From JAILEN01 sp036723975 (GTDB lineage Bacteria; Bacillota; Clostridia; Lachnospirales; Lachnospiraceae): a DNA stretch of 40,931 nt. Shown here one piece after another: positions 24,784 through 33,004 of the stretch (positions are counted from its first letter, which is position 1; every line of letters starts with the position of its first letter). A program made the translations under genes and the position numbers. The stretch spans positions 1-40,931 of the forward strand of contig DAIMGJ010000018.1 of the NCBI GenBank assembly GCA_036723975.1, in the 5' to 3' direction. The notes below the pieces were generated by a model. That model made no database searches. It saw nothing but the letters and a program-made list of their open reading frames with translations, and had not been told where the DNA came from.

Positions 24784-25833
24784 TTATTTAATATAGCTGA
24801 TTAACAACTTTAAAGTGTTTTCAGCTCCGTCGCGGTGGCTGCGCTCGTAGCCGTGGGATGCATAGACACCCGGGCCAATCAGTCCGTGACGAACATCATA
24901 GCCTGCACGAAGTGTTGCTTCCACATCGGATCCGTAGTGCGGATATACATCTACTGCAAAATCACATTTCATCTTTTTTGCAGCTTCCATCAGTCCTTTT
25001 ACTACGGAGTAAGCGTATGGACCGCCGGCATCTTTGGAACAGATGGATACCTGACGCTCGGTACAGTTTAATCCGTCACCCACACATCCCATATCTACGG
25101 AAAGTGCTTCGGTGATGCCTTCCGGAACGGAAGCACATCCACCGTGTCCAACTTCTTCGTATACAGTGATATGAACATATACGGCACGATTTGGTGTAAT
25201 CTTGTTTTCCATTAAGTACTTCGCATATCCCAAAATAATAGCAACGCTTAATTTATCATCCAGGAAACGACTCTTAATGTATCCGCTTTTTGTGATGCGT
25301 GTGTTTGGTTCGAAGCAAACAATATCCCCTACATTAATGCCAAGTTTTTCAACGTCTTCTTTGCTCTTTACGTCTTCATCAATGACAACTTCACAGTTAT
25401 CGAAGGTACGCTTGGTATCGCGAAGCTCGCCGTTTACGTGAATGGAAGCATTTTCAATCTGGAAAGTTCCTTCGTAATCGCCGTCAAACTTTGTAACGAT
25501 ACGAACGTTTTCTGTTACCATATTGTGTGCATCCAATCCGCCCAACTGAGAAATCTGAAGTCTGCCGTTGGATTTTATGGTAGAGACCATTCCGCCAAGG
25601 GTATCGATGTGACCTTCCACTAAAATACCGTTGTCTTTTTTCTTTCCGCCAAGGGAAACAATGACACCGCCTTTGCCGGTATACTTTGGCTTGTATCCCA
25701 AAGCTTCAAATTCTTTTTTCACCCAGGCAGCCGCATCGTCTGTATATCCGGTAGGAGAATCGATATTTAACAGTTCCACAGACTTTTTCATAATATAGTC
25801 GGTGTTTTTTTTAAATTCATTTTTTGTTGCCAT
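24784..25833 (-). CDS. M42-family metallo-aminopeptidase
   Basis: The protein has 349 residues, normal for M42 (glutamyl aminopeptidase/endoglucanase-like, YsdC/FrvX group). The dinuclear metal site is complete: H75 and D77 in GHIDTLGG, the bridging D192 in FLDDK, E226-E227 in YEEVGHGG, D247 in SVDMG, and a C-terminal His (H327 or H333 in SHGYERSH). These enzymes form large hollow dodecamers that trim peptides in the cytoplasm. AGAGGTAG lies before the start. It lies 65 bases after the His/Ser-rich gene on the same strand and may share its transcript. Confidence 0.93.
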   Translation of the reverse strand: MATKNEFKKNTDYIMKKSVELLNIDSPTGYTDDAAAWVKKEFEALGYKPKYTGKGGVIVSLGGKKKDNGILVEGHIDTLGGMVSTIKSNGRLQISQLGGLDAHNMVTENVRIVTKFDGDYEGTFQIENASIHVNGELRDTKRTFDNCEVVIDEDVKSKEDVEKLGINVGDIVCFEPNTRITKSGYIKSRFLDDKLSVAIILGYAKYLMENKITPNRAVYVHITVYEEVGHGGCASVPEGITEALSVDMGCVGDGLNCTERQVSICSKDAGGPYAYSVVKGLMEAAKKMKCDFAVDVYPHYGSDVEATLRAGYDVRHGLIGPGVYASHGYERSHRDGAENTLKLLISYIK

Positions 25834-25898
25834 AGAACTACCTCTTTTCGTATGAATTCTTTCTACATTTTAAATATTTTTCGCTTGAATTTCTATAA

Positions 25899-26999
25899 TC
25901 ATTTTGATTCAAGCTCAAAGTCGTAATTGATATGCCATAAGCGGTCGGAGAAAGAAGAGTAATCCTCCTTGGAGAGTGGCTCCCAATCCCCGTCGGAGAC
26001 TTCGATGTACCATTGTTTTTCCGCTTCGTCGTATTCCATCCAACCGTAGTCGCCGTACTCAGAAGATAATCCTTCCAACCAGTACTGGAACTGTGGCGGA
26101 TCCAAATCCTCATTCAGATACACGTACATGTCGGTTTCTTTGTCGTAGTAGTTTTCGTCGGAATCATATACCAAGTGTTTATATCCGCCGTTTCTGTAGT
26201 TTGAGGTGTAATCCGATTCATCCACAATGACATAAGCGCCGTCTTCTTCTTTTACAAATACGTTCAGCCCCAGATTAGGAAGACTGTATTCTTTGCCGGA
26301 ATTGTATTCAACGATACCGGAATCGGAGGTAATTGTTTTTCCGATAAGTGCGTCCGCAATTTCGGCACCGATACCGCAGATGCCTAAGATACATGGGGAC
26401 AAGAAGATCAAAATCATGGCCACCAACCAAATCTGTCGGCTGGCTTGCTTGTCCTTTGCCTCGTAGTCCAGTCGAGCCAGGTCATCTAAGTTTCCGGTAT
26501 CATCCACCAAATCGTCTACCTGAGACACCAGCATCATGGTACCGCCGCAGTGGGTACAGGGCTTTTCTCTGTCTGCCCAACGACGGGAATCTTCCATACG
26601 ACAGTATTCACACTTACATACGGCAGTGGTGGTATCTAAGATTTCTCCCTGTTTGGAAAAAACGATATCCTCATAGAAGTTTCCCTCTTCATCGTAGAAA
26701 CCTGCTTTGTATTCTTTTCCTGTGGTTTCATCCGTCCAAGGATGATCGTAGTGCACATAGTCGTGGTGTTTACAACGGTAAACCCGGGGATTGACGCCCG
26801 AATATCCTTTTGGCTGATTGGATCTGGTCCTGTAAATCGGAGTTACGATGTGTGAGCTTCCGCTTGAACCCCGATAGCTGCTGCTGTGAGAACTCGAACT
26901 GTGGTAACTTCTCGAACTGCTGTGAGAATGAGAAGAACTGTGGTGCGAATGGCTCGAATGTGAGCGGTGACTGCTGGATGAGTGATGGCTTGGTGGCAT
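25899..26999 (-). CDS. His/Ser-rich zinc-ribbon membrane protein of unknown function
   Basis: The protein has 366 residues. Residues 2-50 consist almost only of Ser and His (for example HSSSSHRSHSSHSHHSSS), a likely metal-binding, disordered segment. A Cys-containing middle part has C-x-C-x-x-C and C-x-x-C (CKCEYC, CTHCGG), a probable zinc ribbon. One hydrophobic helix (IWLVAMILIFLSPCILGICG) is followed by an acidic, Tyr-rich C-terminal part of about 150 residues. The start at 26999 is preceded by AGGGGAGG; the reading frame stays open further upstream but without a ribosome site. A promoter, TTGAGA (27068-27063) and TAAAAT (27045-27040) with 17 bases between, faces this gene. Function is not recognised. 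Confidence 0.85.
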   Translation of the reverse strand: MPPSHHSSSSHRSHSSHSHHSSSHSHSSSRSYHSSSSHSSSYRGSSGSSHIVTPIYRTRSNQPKGYSGVNPRVYRCKHHDYVHYDHPWTDETTGKEYKAGFYDEEGNFYEDIVFSKQGEILDTTTAVCKCEYCRMEDSRRWADREKPCTHCGGTMMLVSQVDDLVDDTGNLDDLARLDYEAKDKQASRQIWLVAMILIFLSPCILGICGIGAEIADALIGKTITSDSGIVEYNSGKEYSLPNLGLNVFVKEEDGAYVIVDESDYTSNYRNGGYKHLVYDSDENYYDKETDMYVYLNEDLDPPQFQYWLEGLSSEYGDYGWMEYDEAEKQWYIEVSDGDWEPLSKEDYSSFSDRLWHINYDFELESK

Positions 27000-27039
27000 G
27001 ATTATTTCCTCCCCTTGATTGCTAATTAATTCATTAAAG

Positions 27040-27068
27040 ATTTTAACGTAGTGAAAGTGTTTTCTCAA
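27040..27068 (-). promoter_or_regulatory. Promoter of the His/Ser-rich protein gene
   Basis: On the minus strand, TTGAGA (27068-27063), a 17-base spacer and TAAAAT (27045-27040). It lies 41 bases before the start codon. Confidence 0.55.
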
Positions 27069-27095
27069 CAAAAAACAGGGAGTGAGAAAAAATAC

Positions 27096-27124
27096 TTGAC
27101 AGAAAGAATTGTACGCAATATAAT
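27096..27124 (+). promoter_or_regulatory. Promoter of the glutathione peroxidase gene
   Basis: TTGACA (27096-27101), a 17-base spacer and TATAAT (27119-27124), a perfect consensus match. It is divergent from the promoter at 27040-27068, so both genes share a short control region. Confidence 0.9.
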
Positions 27125-27170
27125 TACACACAAGTAAAGAAAAATTCTTTTTGTTAAAGGAGGAATGATT

Positions 27171-27716
27171 ATGGCTTCTATCTATGATTTTTCATTGGAA
27201 CGACGTGATGGTAGTGAGTTTTCTTTGGAAGAGAATCGCGGAAAGGTGATGTTGATTGTAAATACCGCAACCGGTTGTGGATTTACACCTCACTATGAAC
27301 CAATCGAGCAGTTGTACGAAGAATTGCACGACAAAGGCTTTGAAGTGATTGATGTTCCCTGTAATCAGTTTGCAGGTCAGACTCCGGGAAATGATGAAGA
27401 AATCCACGAATTTTGCCAGTTAAAATACAATACACAGTTTGAGCAGTTTAAGAAATCTGATGTAAATGGTGAAAATGCACTTCCGCTGTTTACCTATTTA
27501 AAGGAGCAGAAGGGCTTCGAGGGATTCGGAAAAGGCCCTGCAGCACTTGCGATGAGCGCCATGATGTTAAAGGTGGATAAGAATTACAAAAAGAATCCGG
27601 ACATCAAATGGAATTTTACGAAATTTGTAGTTGATCGTGATGGAAATGTGGTTGCCCGCTTTGAACCAACGGTTGACATGAAAAAGGTGGCACAATTTAT
27701 CCGTGAACTGGTATAA
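27171..27716 (+). CDS. Glutathione peroxidase-family thiol peroxidase
   Basis: The protein has 181 residues with a thioredoxin fold. The active site is NTATGCGFTPHY with catalytic C36 (a cysteine, not selenocysteine), Q70 in PCNQFAGQ, and W147-N148 in KWNFTKF. C82 in EEIHEFCQLKY matches the resolving cysteine of thioredoxin-dependent members, so it probably reduces peroxides with thioredoxin, not glutathione. An insertion near residues 112-143 is common in clostridial versions. ATG 27171 lies 7 bases after AAAGGAGG (27156-27163); ATG 27165 is too close to it. The consensus promoter suggests strong expression. The hybrid kinase gene starts 41 bases later without a terminator between. Confidence 0.94.
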   Translation: MASIYDFSLERRDGSEFSLEENRGKVMLIVNTATGCGFTPHYEPIEQLYEELHDKGFEVIDVPCNQFAGQTPGNDEEIHEFCQLKYNTQFEQFKKSDVNGENALPLFTYLKEQKGFEGFGKGPAALAMSAMMLKVDKNYKKNPDIKWNFTKFVVDRDGNVVARFEPTVDMKKVAQFIRELV

Positions 27717-27757
27717 TGCTATCTGACGGAACTTATGGTATGTAGGGGAGGAATACT

Positions 27758-30700
27758 ATGAGTGGCACAGAAGATGTTTTAAAAAAAATGACGGAGTTGG
27801 TGACGACGCTTACGATGACATATGAGTCTTCACCAAGCCGACTGACACAGTCAGAAGAATTGATTAAAATGGCCGATGAAGCCCAAAGCATCCCTTTTCT
27901 GGGATATGGGCATTTTCATCGCGCCATTTTTTATTTTTCCTCACAGGTTGAGTATGATAAGTTTAAGGGCGAAATGGAACTTGCCCTCACTTATTTGAAA
28001 GGGACGGAGCATAATATTGTACTTTCATCTGCATATATGTTGCTGGGGACCGATGCATTAAACTATGGACAGACAAATCTTGGACTCGATTATTTTTTGC
28101 TTTCCAAGTATTATGCGGATTTAAGCGATATAAACGAAATAAAATCTGTGGCAGATTTTTATATGTCCGGATTCTATATCACAATCGGGGAATATGACAG
28201 AGCCTTGTATTACGCAAAGATTTCTTATGATGAAGCGCTTCATCCGTCAGAATATCGATATTCATTTTTTGAAAGTGACGGAATTGATATGGCTGTCTGC
28301 ATGCTGGGACAGTGCTATATCTGGATGGGCCAGTTTGATGAGGCATGGAAGTGCTATGAAATCAGTAAAGAACGTCAAAAAGGTTATACCCCGCGTTACG
28401 ATTGCCCGAACACAGCTCTGATCAATGCATTTCACATTATGGTGCTTCATGTCACAAGAAACTATGAGCTTCGCGATGAAGCCTGCGACGCCATGCTTGG
28501 TATACTGCATAAACATAAACCGGCACCTCCGATTTTTATGCATATTTTAAATGTTACAAGCTTTTTGATTCGTTCCAATCAATATGACTATGCGAAAAAA
28601 TTCATGCCATATTTGATTTCCTCAAATGCGGCAATTCAAAATCCAAATTTTTCTGTTTTAATCGAGAACATGAAAATTGCAATCGCAAAGTATGATTGCA
28701 ATGAAAAAGCCTATTACAAGGCTCTGGAAAACCACTATCAGGCGATTCTTAAAAACTTTGACTATATCAATAAAAATACACAGACATCCGTACAGGTGCG
28801 GCTTGAAATGCAGCAGATTTCCGACGAGGCAGCAAAGGCAAAAAACGAACTTGAAATTGCCAGACGTTCCAACGAAGCAAAGAGCACATTTTTGTCCAAT
28901 GTATCCCATGAAATCAGGACACCGCTGAATGCGATCCTGGGTATGGATGAAATCATTATGCGTGAAACTACGGATGAGGATATTTATGGATATGCCGCCG
29001 ATATTCAAAGTGCCGGGAATACGCTTCTTAGTTTGATCAATGATATTTTGGATTCATCAAAACTGGAAGCCGGAAAACTTTCCATTATTCCGGTGGAATA
29101 TGATATTACATCCGTCATTAATGATTTAACCAATATGATAAAATCCCGTGCCGAAAACAAAGGTCTGGAGTTTTTTGTGGAAGTGGAAAAAAACGTTCCA
29201 TTCCTTTTGTATGGTGATGAAATCAGAATCAAGCAGTGTGCCTTAAATATTTTAACCAATGCATTGAAATATACGGAAGAGGGCTCCATTCATTTCCGGA
29301 TTTCTTCCCGTGAGGCAACAAGTGAGGAAGTCGCGGCATTGGAAAACATGTCTTTTTCCAATGTGGACGGAACAAAAGCAAAGCTGGGAGATAATGCCGG
29401 CTCTTTAAACGGAGCCTGCCCCATTGTTATCCGGTTTTCCGTGGAGGACACCGGAAACGGAATCAAAGAAGAAGACATAGAAAAACTCTTTTCCAGATTT
29501 GATCGAATTGAAGAGGAAAAGAATCGTAATATCGAAGGTACGGGCCTAGGAATGAGCATCGTTCAGGGGTTGCTTGGCCTGATGAATTCACATCTTGAGG
29601 TTCAAAGCACCTACGGAAAAGGATCTGTTTTTTCTTTTGAGGTGGTGCAGGGAGCCAGAAGTTGTGAGCTTTTGGGAGATTACACCAAGCACTTGGAAAA
29701 CATCAATAAAGAAAAAGAACAGTATCGTGTCAGCTATGTAGCGCCGGATGCAAAGATTCTGGTGGTGGATGATACGGTTGCAAACCTTACGGTCTTAAAG
29801 GGATTATTAAAACCTACGAAGATAAAAATAGAGACCTGCACCAGTGGAAAAGATGCCATCGCCTTGGTAAAAAGAAATCGCTATGATATTTTGTTTATCG
29901 ATCAGCGAATGCCGGTTATGGATGGTGTGGAAACACTGCACGCGATGAAAGAATTAAAACAAAATGCATCGAAGGATGCCGTGTATATTGCACTTACCGC
30001 CAATGCAATTTCCGGTGCAAGGGAATGGTTTATAAATGAAGGGTTTGATGACTATCTGACGAAACCGGTGAATTCCAAAAAGCTGGAACGCATGGTGTTT
30101 GAATACCTGGATGATTCATTGATTCAACGACCGACGACGGTTTCGGAGGAAAAGAAAACGCCGGAAAAGAAAAAACGAAATGCGTATATGGAACTTGATG
30201 AAAAGCTTTTGCCCCTTCGTGCAGTACCCGGAATTGATATTCCATTTGCACTGTTAAACTGCGGCGAAAGAAGTGATGTTTTGATTGAAGCGATTCAAAA
30301 CTATTGCGAAGCCTATGCAGATAATGCAAAGCATATTAACGATTACTATGAGGCAAAGGACTGGGAAAACTATACCATTTTGGTACATGGCTTAAAGTCA
30401 AGTTCACGTCTGATTGGTGCAATGTCCCTTTCAAATCTGGCTGCAAATATGGAAGAGGCAGGGGACTGCAAAGATATGGCTTCCATACGGAAACATACGC
30501 CGGGACTTTTAAAAGACTATAAAACACTGGTAAATGATTTGATGGATGCGTATGGGCTGGTTTTGGATTCGGAGTATTCTGACGACTCGAAGGAGATGAT
30601 TTCTGACAAAATGCTTACGGAAATTCTTGATGCCATAAAGGAGTTTACGGTGGCCTTTGACATTGACACGGCTTTGACATCTATAAATACACTAAAGGAA

Positions 30701-30796
30701 TATTCCATTCCAAAGGAAAAACAGGAACTTGTGAAAGAACTGCATAAGGCGATTTTATCCGCCGACAGAGAAAAGATTCTTTCACTATTAGAATAA
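27758..30796 (+). CDS. Soluble hybrid histidine kinase with TPR-like sensor (HisKA-HATPase-REC-HPt)
   Basis: The protein has 1012 residues and no signal peptide or membrane helix, so it senses a cytoplasmic signal. Residues 1-340 are helical repeats of TPR type (GEYDRALYYAKISYDEA, MGQFDEAWKCYEISKE). A coiled segment leads to HisKA with phospho-acceptor H384 in NVSHEIRTPLN, HATPase_c with NALKY, DTGNG and GTGLG motifs, a receiver with D715 in FIDQRMPVMDG, and an HPt domain with H877 in HGLKSSSRLIG. The last 65 residues match the C-terminal module of the propeller kinase (6695-10924). GGGGAGG precedes ATG 27758. There is no DNA-binding output, so the phosphoryl group must pass to a separate regulator not seen here. 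Confidence 0.93.
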   Translation: MSGTEDVLKKMTELVTTLTMTYESSPSRLTQSEELIKMADEAQSIPFLGYGHFHRAIFYFSSQVEYDKFKGEMELALTYLKGTEHNIVLSSAYMLLGTDALNYGQTNLGLDYFLLSKYYADLSDINEIKSVADFYMSGFYITIGEYDRALYYAKISYDEALHPSEYRYSFFESDGIDMAVCMLGQCYIWMGQFDEAWKCYEISKERQKGYTPRYDCPNTALINAFHIMVLHVTRNYELRDEACDAMLGILHKHKPAPPIFMHILNVTSFLIRSNQYDYAKKFMPYLISSNAAIQNPNFSVLIENMKIAIAKYDCNEKAYYKALENHYQAILKNFDYINKNTQTSVQVRLEMQQISDEAAKAKNELEIARRSNEAKSTFLSNVSHEIRTPLNAILGMDEIIMRETTDEDIYGYAADIQSAGNTLLSLINDILDSSKLEAGKLSIIPVEYDITSVINDLTNMIKSRAENKGLEFFVEVEKNVPFLLYGDEIRIKQCALNILTNALKYTEEGSIHFRISSREATSEEVAALENMSFSNVDGTKAKLGDNAGSLNGACPIVIRFSVEDTGNGIKEEDIEKLFSRFDRIEEEKNRNIEGTGLGMSIVQGLLGLMNSHLEVQSTYGKGSVFSFEVVQGARSCELLGDYTKHLENINKEKEQYRVSYVAPDAKILVVDDTVANLTVLKGLLKPTKIKIETCTSGKDAIALVKRNRYDILFIDQRMPVMDGVETLHAMKELKQNASKDAVYIALTANAISGAREWFINEGFDDYLTKPVNSKKLERMVFEYLDDSLIQRPTTVSEEKKTPEKKKRNAYMELDEKLLPLRAVPGIDIPFALLNCGERSDVLIEAIQNYCEAYADNAKHINDYYEAKDWENYTILVHGLKSSSRLIGAMSLSNLAANMEEAGDCKDMASIRKHTPGLLKDYKTLVNDLMDAYGLVLDSEYSDDSKEMISDKMLTEILDAIKEFTVAFDIDTALTSINTLKEYSIPKEKQELVKELHKAILSADREKILSLLE

Positions 30797-30845
30797 AAGG
30801 TATTCCTCTATTGTCTGACGTATGATATTATAATAGCGAATTGTC

Positions 30846-30857
30846 GCGCAAATGCGC
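30846..30857. repeat. Short palindrome upstream of the dCache chemoreceptor gene
   Basis: GCGCA (30846-30850) and TGCGC (30853-30857) separated by AA, downstream of a TATAAT at 30829-30834. It could be a protein site or a small 5-prime hairpin. No clear -35 box matches the TATAAT. Confidence 0.35.
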
Positions 30858-30888
30858 ACAGAATATATGCACAAAGGAGTATTTGCTT

Positions 30889-32931
30889 ATGGGAGAGAGC
30901 AAGGAAAGTACTGTTGCAAAAAAAGCAGTACAAAAGGGAAGAGAACAAAAAATCAGCACACAGTTATTAATTATTCTTGTTCCGATGATTGCGGTTTTTA
31001 TTGTGGTCGTTGCATTGGTAGTATTTGTTAATTCCAGAAGCGTCATTGTTGACGGTGGCAAGAAGGAATTAAAGAACGAGTCTAGCGCGAATGCAAATGA
31101 TATCGGAAGAACCATGAATGAAATGATGGGCTATTACAATGGTATTGCTGACGTCCTTGAGACGCAGGACTATGCAGACCTATCTGAAATTCGAGCAGGA
31201 CTGATTCCCGGAATGAATGAGTATCCGGGAGTTGTAATCGATTGTTATTTGGCGATTGGAAGAGATGCATTCTTTGATGGCGGAGATTGGGTTCCGGATG
31301 CGGACTATGACCCGACGACCCGTGCGTGGTACCAAACAGGTTCCGGCTCCGATAAGATTGTACTTGGGGCACCTTCTGTTGATATGACAACAGGAGAGAT
31401 GGTAGTGTGTGGATCCCGTGCAGTTAACTTTAAAGACGGTAGGAAAGGTGTACTTTCAACCGATATCGTGTTAAGCGGTATTTCCGAAACAGTTAGTGTT
31501 TATACTCCGGTTGGTACGGGAAGAAGCTTACTTTTCAGTGGAACGACAATTATCGCGTCACCGAATGAAGATCAGGTTGGAGCGGAAGTCACCGATGTAA
31601 GTGATGATTTCGTTACAGCGATTTACCAAAAGATTGAATCAGGCGCAACCGATGAAGTTGCAGTCATTAAAGGAAATGATAAAAAAGACTATTTTGTATC
31701 CATGGACAATGTACCGGGTACAAACTGGGTTTTGGTTTCCTATGTAAAAGAGGATGATGTTTTAACAGAACTCAGCCGCTTAAGCGTTATTACAATTATG
31801 CTTGTAATCCTTATGCTTGTAGCAAGTACATTTATTATTCTGTACTTGATCTCGGCAAAGATTACAAAACCGGTTCGTGCATTAACGGATAATATTGTTC
31901 GTATTGCTGACGGTGATTTCACTGTTGATATTAAAAAGGGTGGAAACAACGAAATCGGCGTAATGAACAACCGTATGCATGATTATGTTGAGCGAATGCG
32001 TGATACCTTAGGTAATATGAAGAATGTTACTCAGATGCTTGCAACGGAAGCGGACAACAGCAGAAGCGCTTCAAACACCTTAAATACGCAGGCAGAAGAG
32101 CAGAGCTTATCTATGGAGCAGATCCACAGCGCGATGGAAGGTGTTGCAGAATCTGTTACAGAACTTGCAACCAACGCAACCGAGCTTGCACAGTCTGTCG
32201 GTGAAATGACAGAACAGGGAAGCGCTACCAACCAGACTATGAACGAATTGGTAGAAAAAGCGAAAAAGGGTCAGCAGGATATGGATAAGGTTCAGGCCAA
32301 TATGGAAAATATTTCCAAGTCCATGACAGAGATGAGTGAGGTTGTTAAGAAGGTGGATGATGCAACACAGCAGATTAACTCCATCATCGATATGATTAAC
32401 TCCATTTCTTCACAGACCAATTTGTTATCACTGAATGCTTCTATTGAGGCAGCTCGTGCGGGTGAAGCCGGACGTGGATTTGCGGTCGTTGCTGATGAAA
32501 TCGGTGGACTGGCAGCAGAGAGTGCGAAAGCAACCACAGAGATTGCCGAGATTATTACAGAAGTTACCAAGCAGATTAATGACTTGTCCGAACGTTCTGC
32601 AACCAGTGTTACAGAGATTGCAGAAAGCTCCGCATCGGTTAGCGAGACAGGTGAGACCTTTGCAGATATCTTCAGTGCATTAAATGAAGCAGGCGAGACC
32701 GTCCGCGATATGATTGATAAGATGCAGAAAGTTAATGATATCGCTACTTCCGTTGCAGCGATTGCAGAGGAACAGTCAGCCAGCACAGAAGAAGTTACCG
32801 CTACTGTTGATACCGCAGCTTCCAGCGCACAGTCAGTTGCAGAGGAAAGCCGTGGCGTAGACAAGAGTGCAGTGACAGTTGCCGATTCTGCTTCCAAGAT
32901 TGGCGAGTTTGTTGATACTTTTACAATCTAG
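30889..32931 (+). CDS. Methyl-accepting chemotaxis protein with dCache domain
   Basis: The protein has 680 residues. A membrane helix (about 25-50) is followed by an extracytoplasmic dCache_1 domain (about 55-300), a second helix (about 300-325), HAMP and the signalling coiled coil with tip LLSLNASIEAARAGEAGRGF. In the dCache domain the positions of the amino-acid-binding motif (Y, R, W, Y, Y, D, known from PctA) are Y140, R145, W147, Y148, S163 and D192, so five of six match and the fifth is Ser instead of Tyr. It may bind an altered amino acid or an amine. AAAGGAG (30873-30879) precedes ATG 30889. Likely monocistronic. Confidence 0.93.
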   Translation: MGESKESTVAKKAVQKGREQKISTQLLIILVPMIAVFIVVVALVVFVNSRSVIVDGGKKELKNESSANANDIGRTMNEMMGYYNGIADVLETQDYADLSEIRAGLIPGMNEYPGVVIDCYLAIGRDAFFDGGDWVPDADYDPTTRAWYQTGSGSDKIVLGAPSVDMTTGEMVVCGSRAVNFKDGRKGVLSTDIVLSGISETVSVYTPVGTGRSLLFSGTTIIASPNEDQVGAEVTDVSDDFVTAIYQKIESGATDEVAVIKGNDKKDYFVSMDNVPGTNWVLVSYVKEDDVLTELSRLSVITIMLVILMLVASTFIILYLISAKITKPVRALTDNIVRIADGDFTVDIKKGGNNEIGVMNNRMHDYVERMRDTLGNMKNVTQMLATEADNSRSASNTLNTQAEEQSLSMEQIHSAMEGVAESVTELATNATELAQSVGEMTEQGSATNQTMNELVEKAKKGQQDMDKVQANMENISKSMTEMSEVVKKVDDATQQINSIIDMINSISSQTNLLSLNASIEAARAGEAGRGFAVVADEIGGLAAESAKATTEIAEIITEVTKQINDLSERSATSVTEIAESSASVSETGETFADIFSALNEAGETVRDMIDKMQKVNDIATSVAAIAEEQSASTEEVTATVDTAASSAQSVAEESRGVDKSAVTVADSASKIGEFVDTFTI

Positions 32932-32953
32932 TAATTACAAACAAACATATAAA

Positions 32954-32987
32954 TAAAAAAAGATGGCTACCGTAGCCATCTTTTTTT
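32954..32987. terminator. Bidirectional terminator between convergent genes
   Basis: GATGGCTAC (32962-32970) and GTAGCCATC (32972-32980), flanked by A residues and by seven T residues (32981-32987). It closes the chemoreceptor gene on the + strand and the transglutaminase-like gene on the - strand. Confidence 0.88.
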
Positions 32988-33004
32988 GTGCGTTTATTTA
33001 TGGG

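Noticed and set aside
27110..27130. PerR-type box at the peroxidase promoter
   Set aside because: ATATAATTACA resembles half of a PerR site, but the other half does not match; the overlap with the -10 TATAAT explains the similarity.
27171..27716. Selenocysteine-type glutathione peroxidase
   Set aside because: The catalytic codon at residue 36 is TGT (Cys); there is no in-frame TGA and no SECIS-like element was noted.
32292..32897. Long open frame (201 codons) on the minus strand within the chemoreceptor gene
   Set aside because: It lies antisense to the conserved chemoreceptor signalling domain, has low-complexity Ser/Ala composition typical of such shadows, and has no ribosome site.
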